Assembly: GCA_947495035.1 (NCBI GenBank)
Contig: CANLXI010000015.1
Location: 108,315 to 172,314 of the forward strand
Origin: an uncultured Granulosicoccus sp.
GTDB lineage: Bacteria; Pseudomonadota; Gammaproteobacteria; Granulosicoccales; Granulosicoccaceae
Direction: 5' to 3'
Length of the DNA stretch: 64,000 bases
Shown: positions 52,585 to 60,936 of the stretch, one piece after another
Numbering within the stretch: the stretch's first letter is position 1
Layout: every line of letters starts with the position of its first letter
Notes under the pieces: model-generated
What the model was told of the DNA's origin: nothing
What the model saw: the letters and a program-made list of their open reading frames with translations, nothing else
Database searches by the model: none
Position numbers and translations under genes: made by a program

Positions 52585-53256
52585 ATGCTACAGATATACA
52601 ATGACTTTGAACGTCGCCCGGAACTTCTGAAGAAATTCGACCAGGTTCTGGAATGCTACTCCGCTGCCGCTGTCTTTGCCGACGTGCAATACCGGACAGG
52701 CGTGATGGACAGTGGCATCAAGCCCGCTTTTCGCGCAAAGATCACGGGTCAGGCTATTACCGTGCAGCTTTCCAAGGGCGATCTGGTGGATCCGCTGAAA
52801 GCACTCGAAATGGGCCAGGATGGCGATATCATCGTCGTCGACGCCGGCGGAGATACCAATACATCCGTATGCGGTGGCTTGATGGGTGGGCTTGCGCAGA
52901 ACCGAGGCATTCGCGGCATGATCGTGGATGGTGCAGGGCGTGACACCGATGAGCTCGAGGACATCAACTGGCCAATCTGGACACGGGCCATTACACCCAG
53001 GGGAACTCATACAATGTTCTCCGGACGCAAGGAAGAACTGTCCATCAATGTACCGATTGCCTGTGGTGGCGTTGCCGTCAACCCCGGCGATTTCATTGTC
53101 GCCGACCTGATGGGAGTGACCGTGATTCCTCTCGACAAGGCGGAGGAAATCGTTGAAAAGGCCCAGGAGCAGGCTGATCGCGAAGCAACGACGCGAGAAT
53201 GGGTCGCTCAAGGCAAGACCATCGAGGACCTGCTCAATGAGTTCGGTCGCATCTGA
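52585..53256 (+). CDS. RraA-family protein / HMG-type aldolase (second)
   Basis: A 223-residue RraA-fold protein, longer than RraA itself. Core features: GQAITVQLSKGDLVDPLKAL, VVDAGGDTNTSVCGGLMGGLA, then MIVDGAGRDTDEL with the conserved Arg-Asp pair, and GDFIVADLMGVTVIP; a helical tail follows. Family members cleave 4-hydroxy-2-oxo acids or decarboxylate oxaloacetate-like compounds. It lies between the dehydrogenase and the KDGal kinase, overlapping the latter by 20 bases. Its step in the pathway is not obvious. Confidence 0.85.
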   Translation: MLQIYNDFERRPELLKKFDQVLECYSAAAVFADVQYRTGVMDSGIKPAFRAKITGQAITVQLSKGDLVDPLKALEMGQDGDIIVVDAGGDTNTSVCGGLMGGLAQNRGIRGMIVDGAGRDTDELEDINWPIWTRAITPRGTHTMFSGRKEELSINVPIACGGVAVNPGDFIVADLMGVTVIPLDKAEEIVEKAQEQADREATTREWVAQGKTIEDLLNEFGRI

Positions 53257-54166
53257 CCCCGCCCTCATCGGGCTTGATTGGGGCACGTCCTCGTTTCGTG
53301 CGCACCTGTTGGACCGGGAAGGGCTTGTACTCGATTGTCGATCCAGCGATAAGGGCATCATGCAAATCAGGGATTGTGATTTCGAGGCAGAGCTACACCG
53401 ACAGGTAGCGGTCTGGGCGAAGTGGCGTGATCTACCGATCGTGGCATCGGGCATGATTGGCAGTCGCAATGGCTGGATGGAAACCCCCTACATCGAGGCA
53501 CCTGCGCAAGTGGACACTCTGGCTGGTGCCTTGACGACCCGGACGACAAGCCAGGGCTACCGTGTTCATCTTGTTCCGGGCGTGAAAGCGGAACATGGCG
53601 GTGCTCCCGATGTCATGCGAGGCGAGGAAACACAGATTCTAGGTGCGGTGGATACGGGCATGAACGAGAATCTGTTCGTGCTTCCTGGCACACATAGCAA
53701 GTGGATCAGAGTCAACAAGGGCTGTATCGAGGGTTTCTCCACCTTCATGACAGGGGAAATGTTCAGCCTGCTTCGTTCTCACTCCGTTCTAGGCAAGCTG
53801 ATGGATGACGAAGACGCCTCATTCAGCAAGAAGGGCTTTCTGTCGGGCGTGAATGCAGGCCTGGAGGCGGGACAGGATCTGCTGCACCGATTGTTTCGGG
53901 TTCGCACCTTGCCGCTGTTCGACATCATCGACAAGAGCATGGTCAGTGATTATCTGTCGGGACTATTGATTGGCGCAGAGATAGCTTCACCATTGGCCAG
54001 AGGTCGCGAGACATGTACCGGCGTTGCCGTCATGTGTCGTGACGACCTGGCCCAACGCTACGAAGTAGCGTTGGGTGTCGCAGGAATACCCTGCACCAGA
54101 GTACCGGATAATGTAGTTTCACGAGGCCACATTGCGATCGCACGAGCGGCAGGACTCATACCATGA
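53237..54166 (+). CDS. dgoK: 2-dehydro-3-deoxygalactonokinase
   Basis: A 309-residue DgoK-type kinase, which phosphorylates 2-keto-3-deoxygalactonate at C6. It has the ASKHA phosphate-binding strand IGLDWGTSSFRAHLLD, ASGMIGSRNGWMETPY, MRGEETQILGA, FVLPGTHSKWI and FSTFMTGEMFSLL, all typical. ATG 53237 lies inside the RraA gene end; the longer frame is overlap only. Its stop overlaps the aldolase start by 4 bases. Confidence 0.92.
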   Translation: MSSVASDPALIGLDWGTSSFRAHLLDREGLVLDCRSSDKGIMQIRDCDFEAELHRQVAVWAKWRDLPIVASGMIGSRNGWMETPYIEAPAQVDTLAGALTTRTTSQGYRVHLVPGVKAEHGGAPDVMRGEETQILGAVDTGMNENLFVLPGTHSKWIRVNKGCIEGFSTFMTGEMFSLLRSHSVLGKLMDDEDASFSKKGFLSGVNAGLEAGQDLLHRLFRVRTLPLFDIIDKSMVSDYLSGLLIGAEIASPLARGRETCTGVAVMCRDDLAQRYEVALGVAGIPCTRVPDNVVSRGHIAIARAAGLIP

Positions 54167-54804
54167 TTACCTGGGAAGAAGCCAGCTCGGAGCGCCCACT
54201 GATCGCAATCCTGCGTGGACTGGACCCGGATCGAGCACTCGACGTTGCCGACCTGCTGGTCGAAACCGGTTTTCGCATACTGGAGGTGCCCCTGAATTCC
54301 CCGGCACCTCTGGAATCAATTCAACGCATTGCCAGGCGCTACGGCCAGCAGATCATCGTGGGGGCTGGCACGGTACTGAGCGCCAACCAGGTCGACTCGG
54401 TTGTCGAAGCGGGTGGGCGGATCATCGTTTCGCCCAATACGGATGCCCGGGTAGGGAGAAGGGCGGTGAAGCTCGGCGCAACATGGTGCCCCGGTGTGCT
54501 TTCACCCACCGAAGCGTTTTCTGCGCTAAGCCTTGGTGCATCGGTACTGAAGTTCTTTCCAGCCGAACTGGTTTCTCCTGGAGCGATTTCGGCAGTGCGG
54601 GCAGTGCTGCCGGACGACACGATGGTTGCTGTCGTTGGGGGCATCACACCCGAGACACTGGCTCACTATCATGCTGCGGGAGCCAATTGTTTCGGCTTGG
54701 GATCGGCTCTGTTCAAACCAGAGCTCAAGAGCGTGGAAATTGCCGAACGTGCCTCGGCATTTATCGAGGCACATACGAAACTTGTCAACCCACAGGATCA
54801 GTAG
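54163..54804 (+). CDS. dgoA: 2-dehydro-3-deoxy-6-phosphogalactonate aldolase
   Basis: A 213-residue KDPG/KDPGal aldolase with PLIAILRGLDPDRALDVA, the base Glu in FRILEVPLNSP, GAGTVLSANQV, and the Schiff-base lysine in VLKFFPAE. It cleaves KDPGal into pyruvate and glyceraldehyde-3-phosphate. It is coupled to dgoK by a 4-base overlap. E. coli fuses or pairs DgoA with a galactonate dehydratase; here no such dehydratase is in the operon. Confidence 0.93.
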   Translation: MITWEEASSERPLIAILRGLDPDRALDVADLLVETGFRILEVPLNSPAPLESIQRIARRYGQQIIVGAGTVLSANQVDSVVEAGGRIIVSPNTDARVGRRAVKLGATWCPGVLSPTEAFSALSLGASVLKFFPAELVSPGAISAVRAVLPDDTMVAVVGGITPETLAHYHAAGANCFGLGSALFKPELKSVEIAERASAFIEAHTKLVNPQDQ

Positions 54805-54825
54805 GAGACGAGTTCAATCGATACG

Positions 54826-54857
54826 GAGGGCTCTTGTACCTGTTGCAAGAAGCCCTC
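54826..54857. terminator. Bidirectional hairpin between dgoA and the GntR gene
   Basis: GAGGGCT (54826-54832) pairs with AGCCCTC (54851-54857), and CTTG (54833-54836) with CAAG (54846-54849), with one bulged A and a 9-base loop. It lies between two convergent genes and follows each stop closely. Confidence 0.6.
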
Positions 54858-54859
54858 GA

Positions 54860-55570
54860 TCACTTGCCTCTTGTCTTTTTCCCGTCGCGCCCTGCGGCGG
54901 TGATATCAGCAGTACCCGCGGCAAATGTACGCTCACCTCGCGTGACGTGTCGCTCCAGCACCTGCTTCGCCTCTTCAATTGAGCGGTTCTGCAGCAGCCT
55001 CAGAATTTCAAAGTGCTCATGCTTGGATTTGTCCGTGTGTTCAGGATACTGAGACAAGTGAGTTCGAATTGCCGCTACCTGACTACTGATTCCCTTGTAT
55101 CCCCGCAGCAGAAAATCGTTGTCGCAAAAGCTGACGAGCTCCTGGTGAAAACGTCCGTCAATTGCGAGATAGGATGCCAGGTCTGATTCTCCGTGCGCCA
55201 GTGTCATCTCTTCGCAGGTCTTTCTCAGAGCCTGGAGAAGAGCTTCCTCGTTATGCCGCCACGACAGTTCCAACGCGGCAGATTCCAGCAGATAGCGGTA
55301 GCGTCCCAACTGCGCGACATCATCAACACTCAGCGTGAAAACGAACGTGCCTTTGCGCGGCACGATCCTCACCAGACCTTCGTGTCTGAGCTGAGCCAGC
55401 GCATCGCGAATCGGTGTCTTGCTGATCCCGGTTGCCTCCGACAGGGCGTTCTCCGATAGCGGCGCACCCAACTCGTATTGGCCCGTGACGATTGCATTCC
55501 GAATGGCATCGGCAGCGATGTCTGACAACGCAGACGGCGTCTTTATCTTGTCGATCTGATGGCTGTGCAT
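54860..55570 (-). CDS. GntR-family (FadR/FCD type) transcriptional regulator
   Basis: A 236-residue GntR regulator with an FCD effector domain. The winged helix-turn-helix spans about 15-75 (AIRNAIVTGQYELGAPLSENAL, then SKTPIRDALAQLRHEGLV). The FCD part has metal-ligand candidates in DGRFHQELV and HEHFEILRLL. The TRAP genes start 132 bases away, divergent, and the dgo operon is convergent. The sequence GATGTCTGATACAT ahead of both operons is its likely binding site, so it would repress both until a sugar-acid inducer binds. Confidence 0.9.
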   Translation of the reverse strand: MHSHQIDKIKTPSALSDIAADAIRNAIVTGQYELGAPLSENALSEATGISKTPIRDALAQLRHEGLVRIVPRKGTFVFTLSVDDVAQLGRYRYLLESAALELSWRHNEEALLQALRKTCEEMTLAHGESDLASYLAIDGRFHQELVSFCDNDFLLRGYKGISSQVAAIRTHLSQYPEHTDKSKHEHFEILRLLQNRSIEEAKQVLERHVTRGERTFAAGTADITAAGRDGKKTRGK

Positions 55571-55622
55571 GCGAACTGTGGTTCTACGAAATTGAAGATG
55601 GACGATACGCTACCACAAATGC

Positions 55623-55662
55623 TTGTAGTGCAATTTGATGTCTGATACATTACACATCAGAT
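55623..55662 (+). promoter_or_regulatory. Candidate promoter/operator of the TRAP operon
   Basis: GATGTCTGATACAT (55637-55650), an exact 14-mer also present at the dgo promoter, with TGATGT (55637 region) and ACATCA (55654-55659) as outer inverted arms. A possible promoter TTGTAG (55623-55628), 17-bp spacer, TACATT (55646-55651) overlaps it. Confidence 0.55.
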
Positions 55663-55702
55663 TCCAATGTATTGGGTCTGACATCAACTACTGGAGGCTG
55701 TC

Positions 55703-56707
55703 TTGATCAACAAGAATTTACTCACTTGCTCACTCGCTACTGCGCTGACCCTTGGCGTGATGACGCAGGTAAATGCGGCAACGACGATAAAAATCGGTCA
55801 TGGTGCAAACGAGCAGTACCATATGCACCGAGCGCTGCTCCACTTTGAAGAACTGGTGGAGGAGAGGTCGGAGGGAGAGATCGATGTACAGATATTTCCT
55901 TCATCGCAGATGGGCCCAGACCGGGAAATGATCGAAGGCGTTCAGTCCGGTGTTCTTGAAATGGCGGTCTCGCCGTCCTCATTCTTTGCCGGATGGGATC
56001 CTGCCTTTGCAGTCGTGGAACTGCCTTATGTGTATCCCAGCAAGGAAGTAGCGCTTGACGTACTCAATGGAGACACAGGCAAGCAAATGCTGGAGCGTCT
56101 GGAACCTCTGGGCCTGACAGGGCTGGGATGGATGGAAAACGGCCTGCGTCATATCACGAACAATGTACGTGCCATCGAAACCCCGGAAGACTTGCAAGGC
56201 GTCAAGCTACGCACGATGAAGGTACCCGCCCACGTGGCGACCTTCGAGACACTGGGTGCCAATCCCACACCCATGAACTTCGGTGAAGTCTATTCGGCGT
56301 TACAGCAGGGCGTAATCGATGGACAGGAGAACCCCATTGCGATCATCGATTCACAACGATTTCAGGAGGTTCAGAAATACCTGTCTCTTACCGGGCATGT
56401 ATTCACCGTCTACATACCGGTAATCAGCCAGCATTTCATGAGCAGTCTGCCTGAAGAACAGCAAACCCTGCTCCGTGATGCCATGCAGGAGGCCGCCGCT
56501 TACCAGCAGGAACTGGTCGATGCCGAAGAGGCAGGGCAATTGAAGAAAATCGGCGAAGCCGGTGTGCAGATATCCGATCTGACTGCAGAGCAGCGCAAGG
56601 GTTTTGCGATTCAGACAGAGGCCGTTCGCAGCGACTACAAGGAAGAAGTCGGTGCCGAGATCTATGACGGCTGGATCCAGGCAATAGACGACGCAGCAGG
56701 CAACTGA
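55703..56707 (+). CDS. dctP: TRAP transporter solute-binding protein
   Basis: A 334-residue DctP-type periplasmic protein. The signal peptide (LLTCSLATALTLGVMTQVNA) is followed by TTIKIGHGANEQYHMHRAL, MENGLRHITNNVRAIETPEDLQG and the conserved binding-site loop KLRTMKVPAHVATFETLGANPTPM with its Arg that grips the substrate carboxylate. It starts at TTG 55703 with GGAGG just upstream. It binds a carboxylate, probably a sugar acid given the dgo genes. A hairpin follows the stop. Confidence 0.92.
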   Translation: MINKNLLTCSLATALTLGVMTQVNAATTIKIGHGANEQYHMHRALLHFEELVEERSEGEIDVQIFPSSQMGPDREMIEGVQSGVLEMAVSPSSFFAGWDPAFAVVELPYVYPSKEVALDVLNGDTGKQMLERLEPLGLTGLGWMENGLRHITNNVRAIETPEDLQGVKLRTMKVPAHVATFETLGANPTPMNFGEVYSALQQGVIDGQENPIAIIDSQRFQEVQKYLSLTGHVFTVYIPVISQHFMSSLPEEQQTLLRDAMQEAAAYQQELVDAEEAGQLKKIGEAGVQISDLTAEQRKGFAIQTEAVRSDYKEEVGAEIYDGWIQAIDDAAGN

Positions 56708-56733
56708 TTTCTGCGCAATCGTTATCTCCAGCA

Positions 56734-56761
56734 GGGGTGCTCAGCTCGGAATGAGCGCCCC
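56734..56761 (+). other. Intergenic hairpin 3' of the TRAP binding-protein gene
   Basis: GGGGTGCTCA (56734-56743) pairs with TGAGCGCCCC (56752-56761) over 10 bp with one G-U pair and an 8-base loop, between dctP and dctQ. It probably differentiates expression of the binding protein from the membrane subunits. Confidence 0.6.
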
Positions 56762-56788
56762 CTTACACGCTTGAATCGGAGGGAAATC

Positions 56789-57283
56789 ATGGCAGTTCTG
56801 AGGTGGCTAGACGCCAATCTGGAGAAGTATCTGATCGCGACACTACTGGCCGCAACGGTAGTGCTGATTACTGTCAACGTGATAATGCGCTATGTGATGA
56901 ACGATTCCCTCTCATGGGGGGAAGAACTCACATTGTGGATTTTCGTCTGGTTTGTCTGGCTGTCTGTCAGCTATGCCTTCCAGCGAAACGCACACGTGCG
57001 AATCACCGTATTCAGAGATTTACTGCCTGAGCGCGGTCGATTGATGATGAACATGGTGGTCGATCTACTTGTTCTCGCCTTCATGCTCGTCTTGTCCTGG
57101 GAGTGTCTCGATCTGATGAGACAGCCCTTCGTGGCCAGCCAGAATTCGGTTGTTCTCGGGTTGCCGATTCCCATTTTGTACGCCTCTGCGCCTGCCGGGG
57201 CATTGTTATCGTCTGTGCGAATCGTGCAGCATCTGCTCGCAACCCTGAAGGTATTGCGCCAGACAACTACAGGAATTGCCTGA
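56789..57283 (+). CDS. dctQ: TRAP transporter small membrane subunit
   Basis: A 164-residue DctQ protein with four spans: LIATLLAATVVLITVNVIMRYV, TLWIFVWFVWLSVSYAF, a third around LLVLAFMLVLSW, and the C-terminal ASAPAGALLSSVRIV. NDSLSWGEEL between spans 1 and 2 is the standard family motif. CGGAGGG precedes ATG 56789. It joins DctM in the inner membrane. Confidence 0.9.
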   Translation: MAVLRWLDANLEKYLIATLLAATVVLITVNVIMRYVMNDSLSWGEELTLWIFVWFVWLSVSYAFQRNAHVRITVFRDLLPERGRLMMNMVVDLLVLAFMLVLSWECLDLMRQPFVASQNSVVLGLPIPILYASAPAGALLSSVRIVQHLLATLKVLRQTTTGIA

Positions 57284-57284
57284 C

Positions 57285-58568
57285 ATGATAGCCAGCGTTC
57301 TGTTTACCGTATTGCTGATCTTGCTGTTGATCAGCGCGCCCATAGGCATCTGTCTCGGCCTTGCAACACTGTTCGTGATGTTGTTTGTTGACGGGGCGCC
57401 ACCGATAGTTCTGCTTGCCAGATCGGTCGTCACGGGCGCCGACTCCTTTCCACTGATTGCAGTACCACTGTTCATACTTGCCGGTGATCTGATGCAGCAA
57501 GGTGGCATGTCGCGTGGACTTGTTGCATTCGCAAATTCGTTGATCGGCCATGTGCGAGCGGGTCTGGCCTACGTCAATGTCCTGGCTTGTGTCTTCTTCG
57601 CAGCAATTTCCGGGTCCTCACCGGCAACCGTAGCGGCTATTGGCTCGAATCTCATCCCTGAAATGGAGAAGGTGGGCTACACACGTAGTTTCAGCAGTTC
57701 GCTCACAGCGTCGTCGGGAATGATTGGAGTGCTCATACCTCCCAGCATTCCGTTCATCATCTATGGTGTCACCGCTGAAGTGTCAATCGGCAAGCTCTTT
57801 CTCGCAGGCGTGGTACCCGGAATTCTCTTTGCGCTGATGTTCATGTTCATATCGTGGCTGCTACTACGCAAGGACCCAACCAGCAAGGAATCGAGCCATC
57901 CGTTTGCATGGCGCCGCGTACGGCAGACATTTCGTGAATCCATCTGGGCATTGCTGGTACCGGGCATAATCCTCGGAGGAATCTATAGCGGTGTGTTCAC
58001 CCCCACAGAGGCAGGTGCGGTCGCGGTTGTGTATGCGGCAATAGTCGGCTTGTTTGTCTACAAGAATATCAAACTGACCGACTTGCCTGAAATCCTGGCC
58101 GAGAGTGCCAAGACAAGCGGCACGATTCTGATACTGGTCATCATGGCCACGGCCTTTGGCAGAATGATCACCATTTTGCAAATACCATCTACTCTTGCAA
58201 CGACAATCACGGGTCTCTCCGACAACCCCGTCATCATACTGTTGTTGATGAACCTGCTGCTTCTGGTCATCGGGATGTTCATGGAAACGATTTCCTCGAT
58301 CATCATAATGACCCCGATTCTGTTGCCTGTGGCAATAGCCATTGGCGTAGACCCGATTGCCTTTGGCGTGATGATGACTGTCAATCTTGCCATCGGATTC
58401 TGTACTCCGCCACTGGGTGTCAATCTGTTCGTTGCCAGCGGCATCTCCGGAGTATCGATAGAGCGGATCAGTCGCGCGATACTGCCGTATTTTGCGGGAA
58501 TGCTCATCTTGTTGCTGCTGATTACCTATGTACCCTCATTGTCTCTGACCCTTCCCTCATTGTGGTGA
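57285..58568 (+). CDS. dctM: TRAP transporter large membrane subunit
   Basis: A 427-residue DctM permease with about 12 spans. Characteristic pieces are FPLIAVPLFILAGDLMQQGG, FFAAISGSSPATVAAIGS, LIPPSIPFIIYGV, GVFTPTEAGAVAVVYA and the C-terminal FCTPPLGVNLFVASGISG. It uses ATG 57285 just after the dctQ stop. It carries the sodium-coupled substrate pathway. Confidence 0.93.
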   Translation: MIASVLFTVLLILLLISAPIGICLGLATLFVMLFVDGAPPIVLLARSVVTGADSFPLIAVPLFILAGDLMQQGGMSRGLVAFANSLIGHVRAGLAYVNVLACVFFAAISGSSPATVAAIGSNLIPEMEKVGYTRSFSSSLTASSGMIGVLIPPSIPFIIYGVTAEVSIGKLFLAGVVPGILFALMFMFISWLLLRKDPTSKESSHPFAWRRVRQTFRESIWALLVPGIILGGIYSGVFTPTEAGAVAVVYAAIVGLFVYKNIKLTDLPEILAESAKTSGTILILVIMATAFGRMITILQIPSTLATTITGLSDNPVIILLLMNLLLLVIGMFMETISSIIIMTPILLPVAIAIGVDPIAFGVMMTVNLAIGFCTPPLGVNLFVASGISGVSIERISRAILPYFAGMLILLLLITYVPSLSLTLPSLW

Positions 58569-58573
58569 GACCC

Positions 58574-59860
58574 ATGAAACTGGATTCAATCAATGTCACG
58601 GTGGAAGGAGGGCTCGACTTCTCCTTTCCACCGCTAACACCGGTGGAACAGCACTTCGAGAGACAACGCCTGAAGGATGTCGGGGCACACATTGCCGATG
58701 AACTGCAGAAAATTCCGGATTCTCTGATCAGTGGCAAGTCCATTGCCTTGACTGTGGGCAGTCGCGGAATTTCACGAATCGAGGAGATAACAAAAGCCCT
58801 GATTGACGGCCTGCGTAACAAGGGCGCTGAACCCTTCATTGTGCCCGCCATGGGCAGTCATGGCGGGGCAACCGCCGAGGGTCAAACTCGGGTCCTGGCC
58901 GGCTATGGCATTACTGAAGAGCGTATTGGCGCCCCGATACGTTCCTCAATGGAGGTGGTGCAAGTCGCTCGGCTTGAGGATGGCACGCCCCTGTATTGTG
59001 ATCGTATTGCCTTTGAAGCTGACGCCATTGTGGTTGCAAACAAGATCAAACCCCACGCCGATTTCAAGGGAAGCTACGAAAGTGGCCTGGTCAAGATGCT
59101 GAGCATCGGTCTGGCCAAACACAAGGGAGCTGTTGCCTTGCACGACCATGGTTTTTCCCGGTTCCACGAGCTACTGCCCTCAGCTGCCAGGCTATTGCTG
59201 GACAAGCTACCGGTAGTCCTCGGGCTTGCCATACTGGAGAACGCCTTTGATGAATTGATGGAGCTTGAGGTCATACCGGCGGAGCAGATAATGTCGCGAG
59301 AAATGTCACTTCTGGAACGAGCAAAAGGTTCATTGGCGCGCCTCCTTTTTACCGATATCGATTTACTGATTGTCGATGAAATCGGCAAGAACATCAGTGG
59401 CGAAGGCATGGATCCGAATGTGACAGGCCGCCCCGGGTCGGGTCTGCCAGGTTTTGAATCTCCGAACATCCAGAAAATCGTGGTGCTTGATGTCACGCCG
59501 CAATCGCAGGGCAACGCCGTGGGTATTGGCATGGCTGACTTCACCACACGCCACTGCGTGGAGAAAATCGACCTCGGAGCCATGTATACCAACGCAATCA
59601 CTGCGACGATCCCCGGTCCGGCCAAGCTCCCGATCATCATGAATTCGGACCGAGAGGCAATAGCGGTTGCCTTGAAAACCTGCAACCGCACAACAGTGGA
59701 CAATGCAAGGATCGTCAGGATCAGAAATACACTGGAAATCAGTCACATTCGAGTCTCCCCAGCGCTATTGCCAGACGTTGACTCCCACCCCCAATTGAGT
59801 GTGTCTGGCGAGTCAGAGCCGTTGCGATTCACCTGCGATGGCCAACTGCTGAAACAGTGA
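58574..59860 (+). CDS. LarA-like protein, nickel-pincer-dependent racemase/epimerase homologue
   Basis: A 428-residue member of the lactate racemase (LarA/DUF2088) superfamily. It has VTVGSRGISRIEEI-type loop near residue 60, PAMGSHGGATAEGQTR near 95, VANKIKPHADFKG, VKMLSIGLAKHKGA with the Lys/His pair that would hold the nickel-pincer cofactor, and DVTPQSQGNAVGIGMADFTT. LarA homologues racemise or epimerise 2-hydroxy acids. Located after TRAP genes and under the same GntR-type control, it could invert C2 of an imported aldonate. Cofactor genes larB/C/E are not in the window. Start is ATG 58574; GTGs at 58562 and 58565 are alternatives. Confidence 0.82.
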   Translation: MKLDSINVTVEGGLDFSFPPLTPVEQHFERQRLKDVGAHIADELQKIPDSLISGKSIALTVGSRGISRIEEITKALIDGLRNKGAEPFIVPAMGSHGGATAEGQTRVLAGYGITEERIGAPIRSSMEVVQVARLEDGTPLYCDRIAFEADAIVVANKIKPHADFKGSYESGLVKMLSIGLAKHKGAVALHDHGFSRFHELLPSAARLLLDKLPVVLGLAILENAFDELMELEVIPAEQIMSREMSLLERAKGSLARLLFTDIDLLIVDEIGKNISGEGMDPNVTGRPGSGLPGFESPNIQKIVVLDVTPQSQGNAVGIGMADFTTRHCVEKIDLGAMYTNAITATIPGPAKLPIIMNSDREAIAVALKTCNRTTVDNARIVRIRNTLEISHIRVSPALLPDVDSHPQLSVSGESEPLRFTCDGQLLKQ

Positions 59861-59895
59861 ATCCATCATGCACGACAGGCTGAACGTAGCCATGA

Positions 59896-60933
59896 TCACA
59901 GCGCTTCATGGCTTGCACCGTTGACACGCAAGGTGGTTTTCACCAGTTCCTGACAGTCCTCAGGAGAAGTGCCTTCAATGCGCTTGAGCAACAGGTCTGC
60001 CAATTTCCAACCCGCCTCCTGTCTGGAATAGTGTGAGGTGTAGACCTTGGTAGCTACGTATTCACCAATATTGGTGCCGGAGCGCAACGCGAAGCCCAGG
60101 CGATTCACACCGGCTCCGAGCCGATCACGCGCACCAGCGCGAGCACCGAGAAACGTGAGCTCGTTGACGCAGACAAAACTGTCGGCACCGGAATCCAGCA
60201 GTTTGACGGCAGCCTTGCGAGCGCGGTCTGCATTGAGCATGTCGTGGTGAATCAGCGCCGGGTCGAGTTCGATACCATACTCGTGAAGCGCTTTTTCATA
60301 ACCTCGTACGCGCTGACGAACATAGCTGTAACGCAGATCACCATCGACCAGTGCCACGCGCCTGTATCCGTCCTGCAGCAGGGCAGTGGTGCTCTGCCAG
60401 ACGGCAAACTCGTTGTCGATATCAAACCAGGCGTGTGGCGACAGCAATTCGGTGCGACCGTAAGTCACGAAGGGAACATCGACCTCGAGCAGAAGCTTGA
60501 CACGTTCATCCTGCAGCTCGGTGTGATCCAGTATCAGGCCGTCAGCACTGCGTCCTCGAACCACATCGCTGACCTGTTCAAGTGCCAGATCGCCCATTGC
60601 CACCGGCACCGCACGCACCGAATAATCGGTGTCGGCAAGCCGCTTGTGAATGCCTTGCAGCAACCCCACCGAGCCTGAATCGCCGATTTCCTCTTCCTCG
60701 GTGAAGCTGAGAAAGGCCATGATGACCAGCGTCTTGCCGGTGCGCAGTTTCGCACCTTCAAGATTGCGAACGTAGCCCAGACGGTCGGCGGTCTTGCGCA
60801 CCTTGAGCACCATTTCAGGCCCGACCTTGTGGCCATCCTTCAGAGCACGCGCAACCGTCGTCACCGACACACCCAGTTCGGCTGCAATGGTTTTCAAGGT
60901 CACCGGCTCACCGCCGAGACTGTTCCGGGCCAT
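59896..60933 (-). CDS. LacI-family repressor of the mannosidase operon
   Basis: A 345-residue LacI/GalR regulator with VTLKTIAAELGVSVTTVARALKD as helix-turn-helix (residues ~11-33), a hinge ending RLGYVRNLEG, and a sugar-binding domain (TLVIMAFLSFTEEEEIG, then ADGLILDHTELQDERVK). It follows the mannosidase gene by only 3 bases, so the two form one operon. It is the natural ligand for the three matching operators ahead of the mannosidase gene. Confidence 0.9.
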   Translation of the reverse strand: MARNSLGGEPVTLKTIAAELGVSVTTVARALKDGHKVGPEMVLKVRKTADRLGYVRNLEGAKLRTGKTLVIMAFLSFTEEEEIGDSGSVGLLQGIHKRLADTDYSVRAVPVAMGDLALEQVSDVVRGRSADGLILDHTELQDERVKLLLEVDVPFVTYGRTELLSPHAWFDIDNEFAVWQSTTALLQDGYRRVALVDGDLRYSYVRQRVRGYEKALHEYGIELDPALIHHDMLNADRARKAAVKLLDSGADSFVCVNELTFLGARAGARDRLGAGVNRLGFALRSGTNIGEYVATKVYTSHYSRQEAGWKLADLLLKRIEGTSPEDCQELVKTTLRVNGASHEAL

Positions 60934-60936
60934 GTT

